64,000 bases of DNA. It comes from SHVO01 sp050246995 (GTDB lineage: Bacteria > Pseudomonadota > Alphaproteobacteria > Rhodospirillales > Rhodospirillaceae). How positions within the stretch are numbered: the stretch's first letter is position 1; each line of letters starts with the position of its first letter. Below, piece after piece: positions 8,797-18,139 of the stretch. A program made the translations under genes and the position numbers. The notes beneath the pieces are model-generated. The model searched no databases. It was given only the letters and a program-made list of their open reading frames with translations, and was not told the origin of the DNA. Where the stretch lies: the NCBI GenBank assembly GCA_050246995.1, contig JBFWVA010000016.1, positions 1 through 64,000 of the forward strand, in the 5' to 3' direction.

Positions 8797-9471
8797 TCAC
8801 CGCGCGAGCAGGTTGCGATGCTCGAGGCGGCTCAGCCAGCGCACGAGCGGCCACAGAATAATCAAATAGATCAAGGCGGCTAGGACGATGGGCGACGGGT
8901 TGTAAACCAGCGCCTGGGCGTCGCGTGCGATCCGTAGCAGTTCCGGCACCGCCACTACGCTGGCGATCGTGGTGAGTTTCACAACTTCTATGCTGTTGCT
9001 GACCAAGTCGGGAAGGACGTTGCGCGTCGCCTGTGGAATAACGACGTGGATCAGCGTCTGCGCGCGGGTAAGTCCAGTCGAGCGCGCCGCTTCCGTTTGG
9101 CCCGTCGGCACGCTGAGGAGGCCGGCTCTGAAGATCTCGCCATAATAGGCGGAATTGTTCAGGAGGAAGCCCAGAGCGACGGCAATCAATTTTGGCAGAT
9201 CAATGCCAAGAAAGGGAAATCCGAAGTAGATGAAAATCAGGAGCACGATGGGCGGCAATGCGCGAAACAGATCGACATAAGCCGCGACCAGAAATGTGAT
9301 GAACCGGTTCCGCGCTTGTGTTGCAAGCAGGGCGACGACAAGACCGCCAAGCAATCCCATCGGAATGACGAGAGCCGACAAGCCAAGTGTGGTTAGCAGG
9401 CCTTGCAAAAGGAACGGCAAAACCTCTCGGAAAACGGCGATATTGAAGAAATTCTCCAGCAACGCGTCCAT
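8797..9471 (-). CDS. Polar amino acid ABC transporter permease (second)
   Basis: A 224-residue integral inner-membrane permease of the HisM/GlnP type, with about five hydrophobic helices. The EAA loop that contacts the ATPase (EAARSTGLTRAQTLIHVVIPQA region, about residues 128-149) is intact. It forms a heterodimer with the product of 9473-10153, from which it is separated by one base. The gene is the last of a minus-strand set starting with the hydantoinase, so it probably imports a hydantoin, an N-carbamoyl amino acid or the amino acid itself; that link is inferred from position. Confidence 0.85.
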   Translation of the reverse strand: MDALLENFFNIAVFREVLPFLLQGLLTTLGLSALVIPMGLLGGLVVALLATQARNRFITFLVAAYVDLFRALPPIVLLIFIYFGFPFLGIDLPKLIAVALGFLLNNSAYYGEIFRAGLLSVPTGQTEAARSTGLTRAQTLIHVVIPQATRNVLPDLVSNSIEVVKLTTIASVVAVPELLRIARDAQALVYNPSPIVLAALIYLIILWPLVRWLSRLEHRNLLAR

Positions 9472-9472
9472 T

Positions 9473-10153
9473 TCACACCCGCCACTGCATGCGGCTCTCC
9501 ATCCGGCGGGCCAAAATCATCGCCGGAATGAAAATCGCGAGATAGGCCGCGGCGGCCATCGTAAGCGGCGTGGGGTTGCCGGCGGTGCTGGTGGCCGACT
9601 GGGCATTATTCAAGACTTCGCTCAATGCGACCACCGATCCGAGCGCTACATTTTTGCTGACGGCGATAACGCGGTTGGTCAGCGGCGGCAGCGCCAACCG
9701 CAGCGCTTGCGGCAGGATCACCGTCGTCATCGTTTGCCACCAGGTAAGTCCGGTCGACCGTGCCGCTTCCGATTGCCCCCGCGGCAGGCTCAGGATCGCG
9801 CCCCAAAGGGATTCCTCGGCGTAGGCCGCCAACACTAAAGAGAGCGCGAGCCATGTCGCGGTAAAGGCCGACATGGAAATGCCGATCAGGGGAAAAGCGA
9901 AGTAAAAGACGATGATGATAATCAGCGGCGGTAAGGCGCGCATTATATCGGCGAAGCCCACGATGGGGATCGAAAGCCAAAGGTGTTGTCTGGCGCGTAG
10001 GATGGCCAGTCCGAGCCCAAGCGCGAGGCCCGTAACAGTCACCGCAAGGCCCACGCCAACGGTGATCCAAATGCCCGCCAAAATTTCCGGCCAGTAGCGC
10101 GCCGCAACCTCGGCATTGAAGAAGGTGTCGAGCAGACGCGCCGGACCGTCCAT
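9473..10153 (-). CDS. Polar amino acid ABC transporter permease (first)
   Basis: A 226-residue inner-membrane permease with five or six hydrophobic helices and an EAA loop (EAARSTGLTWWQTMTTVILP, about 145-164) nearly matching that of its neighbour. Its start codon overlaps the stop of the ATPase gene at 10153, a sign of translational coupling. With the second permease, the ATPase and the binding protein it completes a PAAT-family importer. The substrate is not defined by the sequence. Confidence 0.85.
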   Translation of the reverse strand: MDGPARLLDTFFNAEVAARYWPEILAGIWITVGVGLAVTVTGLALGLGLAILRARQHLWLSIPIVGFADIMRALPPLIIIIVFYFAFPLIGISMSAFTATWLALSLVLAAYAEESLWGAILSLPRGQSEAARSTGLTWWQTMTTVILPQALRLALPPLTNRVIAVSKNVALGSVVALSEVLNNAQSATSTAGNPTPLTMAAAAYLAIFIPAMILARRMESRMQWRV

Positions 10154-10899
10154 TACGCCCAGCTCGTGTAACGGGTCAGAAAGGCCCGTGTGCGTTCATG
10201 CTTCGGTGCGCCAAAAATCTCGTGAGGCGAACCCTGTTCGACAATGGCGCCGCCGTCCATGAAGATCACCCGGTCAGCGGCTTCGCGTGCAAAACCCATT
10301 TCGTGGGTGACCACGAGCATCGTCATGCCGCTGTCGCGCAGTTCGCGCATTACTTTCAGCACTTCCCCGACTGTTTCCGGATCGAGGGCGCTGGTCGGTT
10401 CATCGAACAGCATCAAATTTGGCTGAAGGACGATGGCCCGCGCGATGGCGACACGTTGTTGTTGTCCGCCTGACAGTTGTCCTGGATAAACCTGGGCCTT
10501 GTCGGCAAGGCCCACGCGTTTCAGCGCCGCCAGTCCCAGTGCTTCGGCCTCGACGGCGGATTTGCCCTGAACCTTCCGCAATGCGAGCGTCACATTTCCC
10601 AATGCGGTTAGGTGCGGGTAGAGATTGAACTGCTGAAACACCATTCCCATTTTCTGGCGCACGGCATTGACGTCCACGCTCGCGCCGGTGATCTCGGCGC
10701 CGTCCATGACAATCCGCCCGCCGCTGGGTTCTTCAAGCCGGTTGCAGCAGCGCAGCATGCTGCTTTTGCCCGAGCCGGACGGCCCAACCACGCACACCAG
10801 TTCGCCCGTGTGCACGGCGAGATCGACGCCGCGCAGTACTTCGAGCGAACCGTAGGCTTTGCGAAGGCCAACGAGCTCCAGGAGCGGCGATGAACTCAT
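10153..10899 (-). CDS. Polar amino acid ABC transporter ATP-binding protein
   Basis: A 248-residue ATPase of the GlnQ/HisP class that powers the adjacent permeases. Walker A is GPSGSGKS at 39-46, the signature is LSGGQQQR, Walker B is LMLFDEPTSALDP and the H-loop histidine lies in VVTHEMG. Length and motifs are fully normal for the family. It lies 13 bases downstream of the binding-protein gene and overlaps the first permease gene by its stop, so these genes form one operon. Confidence 0.92.
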   Translation of the reverse strand: MSSSPLLELVGLRKAYGSLEVLRGVDLAVHTGELVCVVGPSGSGKSSMLRCCNRLEEPSGGRIVMDGAEITGASVDVNAVRQKMGMVFQQFNLYPHLTALGNVTLALRKVQGKSAVEAEALGLAALKRVGLADKAQVYPGQLSGGQQQRVAIARAIVLQPNLMLFDEPTSALDPETVGEVLKVMRELRDSGMTMLVVTHEMGFAREAADRVIFMDGGAIVEQGSPHEIFGAPKHERTRAFLTRYTSWA

Positions 10900-10912
10900 T
10901 CGGCCCGCATGG

Positions 10913-11743
10913 TCAGCATTTGAGGGTGACCGGCGCGGGATCGTAGCCCTCGAGCCCCGGCACGCCGTGGCCCGGCGCGATCGCGACCGCCGCGCTGTCC
11001 GCCGCCGGCGTGAAGCCGAACCACTTCTGCGCTGACTTCGCGATGAATCCGTCCTTCTTCATGCACTTCAACGCCATCGACGCCGCGTCGCGTCCGGCCT
11101 TGTCGTTGCCTCGGAAAGCCAGAGCCGTGACGAGTCCGGTCGTGATGGTGAAGGTGGTCTTCACCGCGGGATTTTGTTTCGCCACCCAGCCGTTGACGGT
11201 ATTGGCCGCGAGGCTGGCATCGGCGCGGCCGGCTTGCACCGCCTGAACCGCGTCGGCGTTCGTACCGTAGACGTCGAACTTGAAGCCATACTTTGCCGCG
11301 TTCTCACGGCACCAGGCCTCATAGGCCGAGCCTTTGTTCACGGCGATTGTTTTCCCTTTCAGCTCATCCAACGCATTGAGGCCGGGCGCGGTCTTCTTCT
11401 CGATGAAGCTGAAGTCCTGATTGAGATAGCCCTCGGTGAACAGCATCGATTTGGCGCGTTCAGGCGTTGCGGTGACCACCGCCAGGACAAAGTCGTATTT
11501 ACCCGCGTTCAGGCCGGGGACGAGCCCCGAGAACTCGGTGCCTTCGATCTCAAGCTTCTTGCCAAGCCGTCGCGCGAGTTCATTGCCGAGATCAATATTG
11601 AAGCCCTGAAGCTGTCCGCCCAGGGTACGCATGGCATGCGGCGCGAAAGTCGCGTCTACTCCGGTCTTTAAGTTTTGCGCGGCCGCCGCCGTGCTGATGA
11701 GGGCCGCGACGGCGATGCTTAAACATACTTTGACGTAGCTCAT
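10913..11743 (-). CDS. Periplasmic amino acid-type ABC transporter binding protein
   Basis: A 276-residue family-3 solute-binding protein (SBP_bac_3). A Sec signal peptide is cut near AAA|QNL. The mature protein has the two-lobed pattern, including GFNIDLGNELARRLG after the first strands, a Y-L-N-Q loop, and LKGKTIAVNKGSAYE at the hinge. It captures the substrate for the permease/ATPase genes downstream. Its position 40 bases after the carbamoylase gene suggests a ligand related to hydantoin metabolism (amino acid, carbamoyl amino acid or hydantoin); this is inference. Confidence 0.85.
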   Translation of the reverse strand: MSYVKVCLSIAVAALISTAAAAQNLKTGVDATFAPHAMRTLGGQLQGFNIDLGNELARRLGKKLEIEGTEFSGLVPGLNAGKYDFVLAVVTATPERAKSMLFTEGYLNQDFSFIEKKTAPGLNALDELKGKTIAVNKGSAYEAWCRENAAKYGFKFDVYGTNADAVQAVQAGRADASLAANTVNGWVAKQNPAVKTTFTITTGLVTALAFRGNDKAGRDAASMALKCMKKDGFIAKSAQKWFGFTPAADSAAVAIAPGHGVPGLEGYDPAPVTLKC

Positions 11744-11783
11744 GACGGCCCTCTGGTTTGGCGCGCGAGATGGGTAGGTTAGA

Positions 11784-12734
11784 TCAGTCCGGCTTTTTTC
11801 CCAACGGGGCTCCGGCGCCGGTCCGCTCGACGATCAGGCCGTAATGCTCGGGGCGCCGATGTTTAGCAAAATTGAACACGTGTTCACGGAAAGTTTCGCC
11901 GATGGCCAAATCTATGTTGGCGAAGATCAGTTCGTCGGCCTCCGTCTGCGCCAGCGCCGTGATTTCACCGGTGGGGGAGACGATGGCTGAGCCGCCGATC
12001 ATGTGGAACCCGTCCTCCGAACCGCACTTTGCAGCCGCCGCGACCCACAGCGCGTTTCCGTAGGCGTTTCCCTGCATCGAAATGAGATGCGAGGACATGC
12101 GCAGATGGGGCGCCTCCGGCCAATGAATGTTCACGCTGGGTGTATTGTAACCAAGGACCACGATTTCGGCGCTCTGCAGCGCCATGACACGGTAGGTTTC
12201 CGCCCACCGGCGATCGTTGCAGATACACATGCCCATTCGTACGCCTTGCGTGGTCCAGACGTTGAAACCTTCATTCCCCACATCGAAAAATTTCTTCTCC
12301 AGATGCTGGAACGGAGCGGTCTCGATGTGATGGGAATGTCCGGGAAGGTGGATCTTCCGGTAGCGGCCGACGATCTTGGCGTTCTCGTCGGTCATGATCG
12401 CGGTGTTGAAGCGCCGGCCGTCCGGCGTCAGCTCCGCGTATCCAAGGTAGAAGCCAATCTTGAATTCCGCCGCGAGGTCGAATAGGGGCTTGGTTTCCGG
12501 CCCCGGCATGCTGCGTTCAAAGAAGCGTTCGACAGCTTCTTCTTCGCTCATCCAGTAGCGGGGAAAAAACGTCGTCAGCGCGAGTTCCGGAAAAACGACG
12601 AACTTCGCTCCGCGGGCATGAGCTTCCCGCAAAAGCGCGATCAGGCGCTTAACAACGGCGGCGCGGCTATCGGCAAGTGAGATAGGGCCGAGTTGCGCTA
12701 CGGCGAGAGGAAAGGGACGTTTCAGACCGCTCAT
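11784..12734 (-). CDS. N-carbamoyl-D-amino-acid hydrolase (nitrilase superfamily)
   Basis: A 316-residue cytoplasmic C-N hydrolase that would convert N-carbamoyl-D-amino acids to the D-amino acid, CO2 and ammonia. The catalytic triad is E50 (FPELAL), K127 (RKIHLPGH) and C172 (CICNDRRW), matching the Agrobacterium D-carbamoylase (E47, K127, C172) in residue type and spacing. The CICNDRRW block is typical of D-carbamoylases rather than general nitrilases. Its 5' end overlaps the hydantoinase gene by 68 bases, in a different frame. The two enzymes catalyse consecutive steps of hydantoin breakdown. Confidence 0.85.
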   Translation of the reverse strand: MSGLKRPFPLAVAQLGPISLADSRAAVVKRLIALLREAHARGAKFVVFPELALTTFFPRYWMSEEEAVERFFERSMPGPETKPLFDLAAEFKIGFYLGYAELTPDGRRFNTAIMTDENAKIVGRYRKIHLPGHSHHIETAPFQHLEKKFFDVGNEGFNVWTTQGVRMGMCICNDRRWAETYRVMALQSAEIVVLGYNTPSVNIHWPEAPHLRMSSHLISMQGNAYGNALWVAAAAKCGSEDGFHMIGGSAIVSPTGEITALAQTEADELIFANIDLAIGETFREHVFNFAKHRRPEHYGLIVERTGAGAPLGKKPD

Positions 12735-14205
12735 CTTTCATTCCTACTTCAACGATTGAACGCAGCGCCTCGCGCGCTTCCGCCATCGAGAGACCCGAAG
12801 GGCTGGAAAGCGCATCCGACGCCTGGCGTTTAAGAAATTGTCCCGAGCCGCGCTCGGCCATCAGCGTATTGTTTTCGACCACGACGCGTCCGCGGTTGAT
12901 CACGGTCTCCGGCCAGCCCTTGAGCTTGCGGCCTTCGTAAGGTGTGTAGCCCGTATTGTCGTGCAGCATCGACGCGCTCACCGTCACCTCGCGGTTCGGG
13001 TTCCAGATCCCCAGGTCCGCGTCGGCGCCCGCCGTGATCGTCCCTTTGCGGCCTGTCAGGCCGTACATCGACGCGTGATTGGTGGAGGTCAGCGCGACGA
13101 ACTCCTGCAGCGACAGTCGGCCAGCCATTACGCCTTCGGAGAACAGGAGCGGCATGCGCAGTTCAATTCCCGGCAGGCCGTTGGCCATCTCCTTGAACGT
13201 CGTCGCGTCGCCCTTCGGCAGCTTGCCGGTCTTGTCGAAACGGTAGGGTGCGTGATCGGACGAGAAGATTGGCAGCGTGCCGTCTTTCAGCCCGGCCCAC
13301 ACCGCTTCTTGTGAATCCTTGTCGCGCGGCGGCGGCGAGCAGCAATACATCGCTCCGTCCAAGCCGTTCCTGTCGAGGTCATCGGCCGTCAGGAAAAGAT
13401 ACTGCGGGCACGTCTCCGCATAAATTGCCGCGCCGCGCTGTTTGGCGGTCCGGATGGTGTCGATGGCTTCACGGGCCGACACGTGCACGATCAGCACCGG
13501 CACGCCGATCAGGCGTGAGAGTGCGATGGCGCGGTTGGTCGCTTCGCCTTCCGCGATGGGATCGTGCGCGACCGCATGGAACTTTGGGGCCTTGTGGCCG
13601 CGCGCCAGCAGGCGGTTCGCCAGCCAGCGGATCATGTCGTGGTTCTCGGCGTGGATCATCACCAGCGCTTGCTCGCTGGCCGCCAACGCCAGCACGTCCA
13701 GGAGCTGATAGTCGTCCAGCTTGAGCTTGTCGTAGGTCATATAGACCTTGAGCGACGTGATCCCGTCGCGGATCGCCGCCGGCAAATCGACGTTCAGCGC
13801 CGTCTCATCCGGGTTCGCGAGAATGAGGTGAAAGCCGTAGTCGATGACGGCTTTCTCGCGGGCACGCTTGGCGTAGTCCGCGACAACGTCAGCGATTTTC
13901 ATTTCGCGATGCTGGGCCGCGAAGGGAATGATCGTGGTCGTGCCGCCAAAAGCAGCGGCGACAGTCGCCGAGTAAAAATCGTCGGCGCACATGATGCCCA
14001 TACCCGAGAGCTGTTCCACGTGGCAGTGGCTGTCGATCCCGCCGGGCAGCACCCAACGGCCCGAGGCGCTGATGTCGCGCTGGCCGCGCGGCAACGCCTT
14101 GCCGACGGCGGCGATGATGCCGTCTTTCACGCCGATATCGGCCTCGACCACCTCGCTGGCCGTGGCGACCCAGCCATCGCGGACTACCAGATCGAACTCT
14201 TCCAT
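12667..14205 (-). CDS. D-hydantoinase / dihydropyrimidinase
   Basis: A 512-residue amidohydrolase-superfamily enzyme that opens 5-substituted hydantoins or dihydropyrimidines to N-carbamoyl amino acids. Binuclear metal ligands are visible: H60 and H62 (DSHCHVE), the carbamylated lysine K153 (SLKVYMTYD), H185 (MIHAENHD), H241 (LIVHVSA) and D317 (FSSDHAPY). The C-terminus has a long Ser/Arg-rich tail that is read through the overlap with the carbamoylase gene and may be non-essential. ATG 14205 is taken as the start; a GTG three codons upstream is also possible. It heads the minus-strand operon and is divergent from the racemase gene 77 bases away. Confidence 0.88.
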   Translation of the reverse strand: MEEFDLVVRDGWVATASEVVEADIGVKDGIIAAVGKALPRGQRDISASGRWVLPGGIDSHCHVEQLSGMGIMCADDFYSATVAAAFGGTTTIIPFAAQHREMKIADVVADYAKRAREKAVIDYGFHLILANPDETALNVDLPAAIRDGITSLKVYMTYDKLKLDDYQLLDVLALAASEQALVMIHAENHDMIRWLANRLLARGHKAPKFHAVAHDPIAEGEATNRAIALSRLIGVPVLIVHVSAREAIDTIRTAKQRGAAIYAETCPQYLFLTADDLDRNGLDGAMYCCSPPPRDKDSQEAVWAGLKDGTLPIFSSDHAPYRFDKTGKLPKGDATTFKEMANGLPGIELRMPLLFSEGVMAGRLSLQEFVALTSTNHASMYGLTGRKGTITAGADADLGIWNPNREVTVSASMLHDNTGYTPYEGRKLKGWPETVINRGRVVVENNTLMAERGSGQFLKRQASDALSSPSGLSMAEAREALRSIVEVGMKDERSETSLSSRRSATRPYLTCR

Positions 14206-14282
14206 ACACGTCACTCATATGGGACATTTCGGGCTTCAGGCCCCGCCCGTGAGGGCCTTCGGAGTGTGCCCTAAAACGCGCC

Positions 14283-14942
14283 ATGGCCTCCAGCATCATC
14301 GTCATAAATCCCAATTCAAGTCAGTCTGTTACGTCGGGACTCGATACAGCCCTTGAGCCCCTGCGTATGCCCGGGGGACCGGAGATCCGGTGCCTGACCC
14401 TCAAGGAAGGCCCGCCCGGCATCCAAAGTCAGGCGGACGTCGAATCGGTCACGCTGCCGCTGGCGGCCCTGGCGAAGTCTCTGGAGCCCGAGGCCGCGGC
14501 CTTTGTGATTGCGTGTTTCAGCGATCCGGGGCTGCATGTCGTGCGCGAAGCGGTTAGACGTCCCGTGCTGGGCATCGCGGAAAGTGGTGTGCTAACCGCG
14601 CTCACCATGGGGCAAAAATTCGGGGTGATCGCCATCCTGAAGACCTCGATCGCCCGCCACATGCGGTTGTGGGGCGCCATGGGCGTCACGGACCGTCTCG
14701 CCGGCGAATTCGCCATTGACATGGGTGTGACGGAGCTTTCCGACCGCAAAAAAACGCTTGCACGGATGACCGAAGTGGGCACGCGTCTGCGCGACGAGAA
14801 GGACGCCAATGTCATCGTGATGGGATGCGCGGGCATGGCGCCCCTGCGCGACGCGCTCCAGGACGCTTTGCAAATTCCCGTCGTCGAGCCGACGCAAGCC
14901 GCCACCGCAATGGCGCTCGGCCGCGTCCGGCTTGGCTGGTAG
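14283..14942 (+). CDS. Asp/Glu/hydantoin racemase family protein
   Basis: A 219-residue cytoplasmic racemase-fold protein. The two catalytic cysteines of the family are present as C78 (IACFSDPG) and C182 (VMGCAGM), and the N-terminal INPNS phosphate/carboxylate-binding loop is intact. Hydantoin racemases interconvert D- and L-5-substituted hydantoins. With the divergent hydantoinase and carbamoylase this completes the classical three-enzyme hydantoinase route to D-amino acids. A role as allantoin or aspartate racemase is less likely given the neighbours. It is followed two bases later by the flavin reductase gene. Confidence 0.82.
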   Translation: MASSIIVINPNSSQSVTSGLDTALEPLRMPGGPEIRCLTLKEGPPGIQSQADVESVTLPLAALAKSLEPEAAAFVIACFSDPGLHVVREAVRRPVLGIAESGVLTALTMGQKFGVIAILKTSIARHMRLWGAMGVTDRLAGEFAIDMGVTELSDRKKTLARMTEVGTRLRDEKDANVIVMGCAGMAPLRDALQDALQIPVVEPTQAATAMALGRVRLGW

Positions 14943-14944
14943 TC

Positions 14945-15583
14945 ATGGACATCGACGTCGCGCACCTTTCGCCTGACCGGATGTACAAGCTACTGGTCAA
15001 CACGGTGATGCCGCGGCCGATTGCGCTGGTTTCGACTCTTGATAGCGACGGCCGCGCCAATGCGGCGCCGTTCAGTTTCTTCAATGTGTTCAGTAACGCG
15101 CCGCCGCTGTTGGTGATCGGCGTTGAAGGTAACCGCCGCGGTGACGGTAAGCCCCACAAAGACACCGCGCGCAATATTATCGACAGCGGGGAGTTCGTGG
15201 TGAATCTCGTCAGCCGCGAGATTGCCGAGCGTATGGTTGTCTGCGCGATCGATTTTCCCGAAGAGGTAAGCGAGTTTGAGGAAGCCGGTTTTAGCCCGCG
15301 TGCGTCGCGGAAAATCGCCGCTCCAGGGATCGCGCAATCGCCGGCGGGTTTTGAATGCCGCCTGTTCGATGTGCGAAACCTCCCGCACAATCGCAGCCTG
15401 ATCACCGGCGAGATCGTCCAAATGTACGTCCGCGACGATTTGATCGATGAGAAAATGCATGTGAACGTCGACGGCCTAGACCTCGTCGGGCGCATGCACG
15501 GCACCGGCTGGTATACGACCACCCGGGACCGCTTTCAGGTCGACCGGATGACGGTGGCCGAATGGAAGGCCCGAAAGGGTTGA
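14945..15583 (+). CDS. Flavin reductase-like FMN-binding split-barrel protein
   Basis: A 212-residue protein of the DIM6/NTAB flavin-reductase family. MPRPIALVSTLDSDGRANAAPFSFF is the usual beginning of the FMN-binding split barrel, and a C-terminal TTRDRFQVDRM segment is also typical. Such proteins reduce FMN with NAD(P)H or act as FMN-dependent oxidoreductases. ATG 14945 starts two bases after the racemase stop, so translation is probably coupled; upstream codons would overlap the racemase. Why a flavin enzyme belongs with hydantoin genes is unclear. Confidence 0.8.
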   Translation: MDIDVAHLSPDRMYKLLVNTVMPRPIALVSTLDSDGRANAAPFSFFNVFSNAPPLLVIGVEGNRRGDGKPHKDTARNIIDSGEFVVNLVSREIAERMVVCAIDFPEEVSEFEEAGFSPRASRKIAAPGIAQSPAGFECRLFDVRNLPHNRSLITGEIVQMYVRDDLIDEKMHVNVDGLDLVGRMHGTGWYTTTRDRFQVDRMTVAEWKARKG

Positions 15584-15710
15584 TTTAGCCTGGTTCTTTG
15601 TCGCCCGGCTGGGCGCGGGGACCTCAGCGAAATCCCAAGAACTTTGTCGGGATTAGGTGTATCCTGCGCCGCGGCGACTTGGCTTGTTTTTGTCCGTGGA
15701 GGATCTCGCG

Positions 15711-17045
15711 ATGGGATTGGACAGACGGCGTGTGTTGCAGGGGATGCTGAACGGTGGCGCGGTCACCGTGGCGCTGCCCTTGCTCAATACTTTTCTAAAT
15801 GGAAACGGAAACGCGCTCGCCGACGGCAAGCCGATGCCGGTGCGGTTCGGCACTTGGCATTGGGGTCTCGGCATGACGGCAAATATCTTCGTGCCGAAAA
15901 AGACCGGCGCGAACTATGACCTGCCGGAAGAAATCACGGCCTTCAAGCCGATCCAGCAGCATATGAATCTCATCACAAACGCCACCGCGTTTCGTGATGG
16001 CACTCCGGGGCAGTGCCACTACACCGGTTGGGTGATTCTGCGTACGGGCGGGCCGCCGCGCGGGCAGAACGACATGCCGGGCGAGACCATTGACGTCACT
16101 ATCGCCAATCAGATTGGACGCACGACGCGCTTCAAGTCGCTGACGGCGACTGATACCGGCGAAACCGGGAGCACACTCAGCTTCGAGAACGCGAATACGC
16201 CGAACGTCCCTGAAATCTCGCCCATGAACTTTTACACACGCCTTTTCGGACCGGACTTTCAGGACCCGAATGCGCCCAGCTTTACGCCTAATCCGCGCAC
16301 CATGGTGCGTAAAAGCGTGCTCTCGGGCGTGCTTGATGAAGTCAAAGCGCTCAATCAAAAGATCGGCGCCGAAGATAAGGCGCGCCTTGATCAGTACTTC
16401 ACCGGTTTGCGTCATCTCGAGCGCCAGTTCGATCAGCAATTGACGAAGCCCGAACCGATCGCGGCCTGTGTGCGGCCGAAGGAAGTCGACAAAGAGCCGA
16501 CGGCGGGCAAGGAGGTCGAGCTTCTGCATGCGCGTCATAAAGTCATGACCGACCTCATGGTCATGGCGGTGGCCTGCGACCAGACCCGCGTTTTCAACAT
16601 GTGCTATACAACGCGTTCGGGCTGCGCGAGCAAGGCGGGTTACGACAAGCCGCATCACACCGCCACGCACGAAGAGCGGATCGACGACAAGCTCGGTTAT
16701 CAGCCGATGGTGTCGTGGTTCACGCGCCGTTCGATGGAAGCTTGGGCGCAATTCGTCGAAGGCTTCACCAAGGTCAAGGAAGGCGACGGCACCGTGCTCG
16801 ATAACGTTTTGATCTATGCCACCAGCGACCACGGCTACGCCCGCACCCATTCTCTCGATGGCATGGCGCTCATGACCGCGGGCGGCGCCGGCGGTAAGGT
16901 GAAAAATGGTCTCCACATCGACCTGAAAACGGACGCCGGCACGCGCGTGGCCTACACGGCTCTACGCGTGATGGGGATCGACGTTTCGTACTGGGGCGAA
17001 AAGAGCAACAACACCTCTAAGGAAGTCGGCGAGATGCTGGTCTAG
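15711..17045 (+). CDS. DUF1552 domain protein, exported
   Basis: A 444-residue protein of the DUF1552 family, whose function is not established. The N-terminus (MGLDRRRVLQG followed by a hydrophobic stretch to about 35) looks like a Tat-type leader. The conserved interior includes FGTWHWGLGM, a YTTRSGC block, HHTATHEE and YATSDHGYARTH, the last two being metal-ligand-like and reminiscent of an alkaline-phosphatase-type core. In other bacteria DUF1552 genes often accompany DUF1592/DUF1588 cytochrome-like genes, which are absent here. TGGAGGA at about 15697-15703 supports ATG 15711. The gene ends at a strong terminator. Confidence 0.8.
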   Translation: MGLDRRRVLQGMLNGGAVTVALPLLNTFLNGNGNALADGKPMPVRFGTWHWGLGMTANIFVPKKTGANYDLPEEITAFKPIQQHMNLITNATAFRDGTPGQCHYTGWVILRTGGPPRGQNDMPGETIDVTIANQIGRTTRFKSLTATDTGETGSTLSFENANTPNVPEISPMNFYTRLFGPDFQDPNAPSFTPNPRTMVRKSVLSGVLDEVKALNQKIGAEDKARLDQYFTGLRHLERQFDQQLTKPEPIAACVRPKEVDKEPTAGKEVELLHARHKVMTDLMVMAVACDQTRVFNMCYTTRSGCASKAGYDKPHHTATHEERIDDKLGYQPMVSWFTRRSMEAWAQFVEGFTKVKEGDGTVLDNVLIYATSDHGYARTHSLDGMALMTAGGAGGKVKNGLHIDLKTDAGTRVAYTALRVMGIDVSYWGEKSNNTSKEVGEMLV

Positions 17046-17072
17046 CCGGCTATCTCTCTATAGAAGTGACGG

Positions 17073-17108
17073 GGCGGGCTCGGCAAAGATCGAGCCCGCC
17101 TTATTCTT
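17073..17108 (+). terminator. Rho-independent terminator
   Basis: A perfect 10-bp stem (17073-17082 with 17091-17100, 8-base loop) is followed by TTATTCTT. It ends the DUF1552 transcript. Confidence 0.8.
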
Positions 17109-17123
17109 ATCTGCGAACGTCCC

Positions 17124-17999
17124 ATGTTTTCGCTCCGCTCTCCTCTCCTCGTTCCTTTGGCCGGCTTGATCGTTGCGATGCTTTCGCTGCAAATAGGCGC
17201 AAGCATTGCGAAAACGTTGTTTCCGTCCATCGGGTCCGAAGGGGCGACGACGTTGCGTCTTGTCCTGTCGGCGGCTTTGCTCACGGCAGTGCTCCGGCCC
17301 TGGCGGGCGCGCATCACGAAATCAAACTGGCGGGCCGTTGCGGTCTATGGCGCGTCGCTTGCGGGCATGAACTTGGCCTTCTACACCGCGCTGCAGACGA
17401 TCCCGCTTGGTATCGCTGTGGCTCTGGAGTTCTCGGGGCCAATGGCGGTTGCGATGATCTGGTCTCGCCGTCCTATCGACTTCCTCTGGGTCGCTCTGGC
17501 CGTGGCCGGTCTTCTCCTTCTGCTTCCCATCAGCGCAACCAGCCGCGCGCTCGACCCGGCGGGCGTGATGTATGCGCTCGTCGCCGGTGTCTGTTGGGCG
17601 ATCTATATCGTTGCCGGACAGAAGGCGGGTAGTGACCATGGGCGGATGACCGCCGTTCTCGGCCTTATTATCGCGGCGGCTCTCATTGCGCCCGTTGGAA
17701 TATCGAGTGCGGGCGCGGCTCTTTTTTCCTGGAGCGTCCTGCCGGCCGGGATCGCTGTCGCTATTCTCTCGGGCGCGCTCCCCTATACGCTCGAGATGTA
17801 CGCGTTGCGCCGCTTGCCGACGCACACCTTCGGCACATTGATGAGTCTCGAGCCGGCGCTTGGGGCCGTGACCGGCTTTATCCTTATGCGGGAAACCCTC
17901 GCGCCGCTGCATATCGGTGCGATCATGATCATTGTGCTCGCCTCGGCCGGCGCGACATTCACGATCAAACACAAGGCCGAGCTCCATCTGCCCGACTGA
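17124..17999 (+). CDS. EamA/RhtA-family drug/metabolite or amino acid exporter
   Basis: A 291-residue inner-membrane protein with about ten hydrophobic helices arranged as two EamA halves. The second half begins near residue 150 (YALVAGVCWAIYIVAGQKAG) and the signature near LPTHTFGTLMSLEPALGAVTG is close to RhtA, the threonine/homoserine exporter. It probably exports amino acids or similar metabolites. It lies between two transcription units, with a terminator immediately upstream, so it should have its own promoter; none stands out. Confidence 0.82.
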   Translation: MFSLRSPLLVPLAGLIVAMLSLQIGASIAKTLFPSIGSEGATTLRLVLSAALLTAVLRPWRARITKSNWRAVAVYGASLAGMNLAFYTALQTIPLGIAVALEFSGPMAVAMIWSRRPIDFLWVALAVAGLLLLLPISATSRALDPAGVMYALVAGVCWAIYIVAGQKAGSDHGRMTAVLGLIIAAALIAPVGISSAGAALFSWSVLPAGIAVAILSGALPYTLEMYALRRLPTHTFGTLMSLEPALGAVTGFILMRETLAPLHIGAIMIIVLASAGATFTIKHKAELHLPD

Positions 18000-18139
18000 T
18001 CTCTTGAGAAATCCTCACATCGGGCGTTGAGAAAATACCCTTTGCCGTGGCTAGGGCGGAAAAGGGATCATGGACCCCTCGGGGACCAATATTTTCTATA
18101 TTTTCCAATCAACTGTGAACTTTTGACGGGAGAGCAAAC

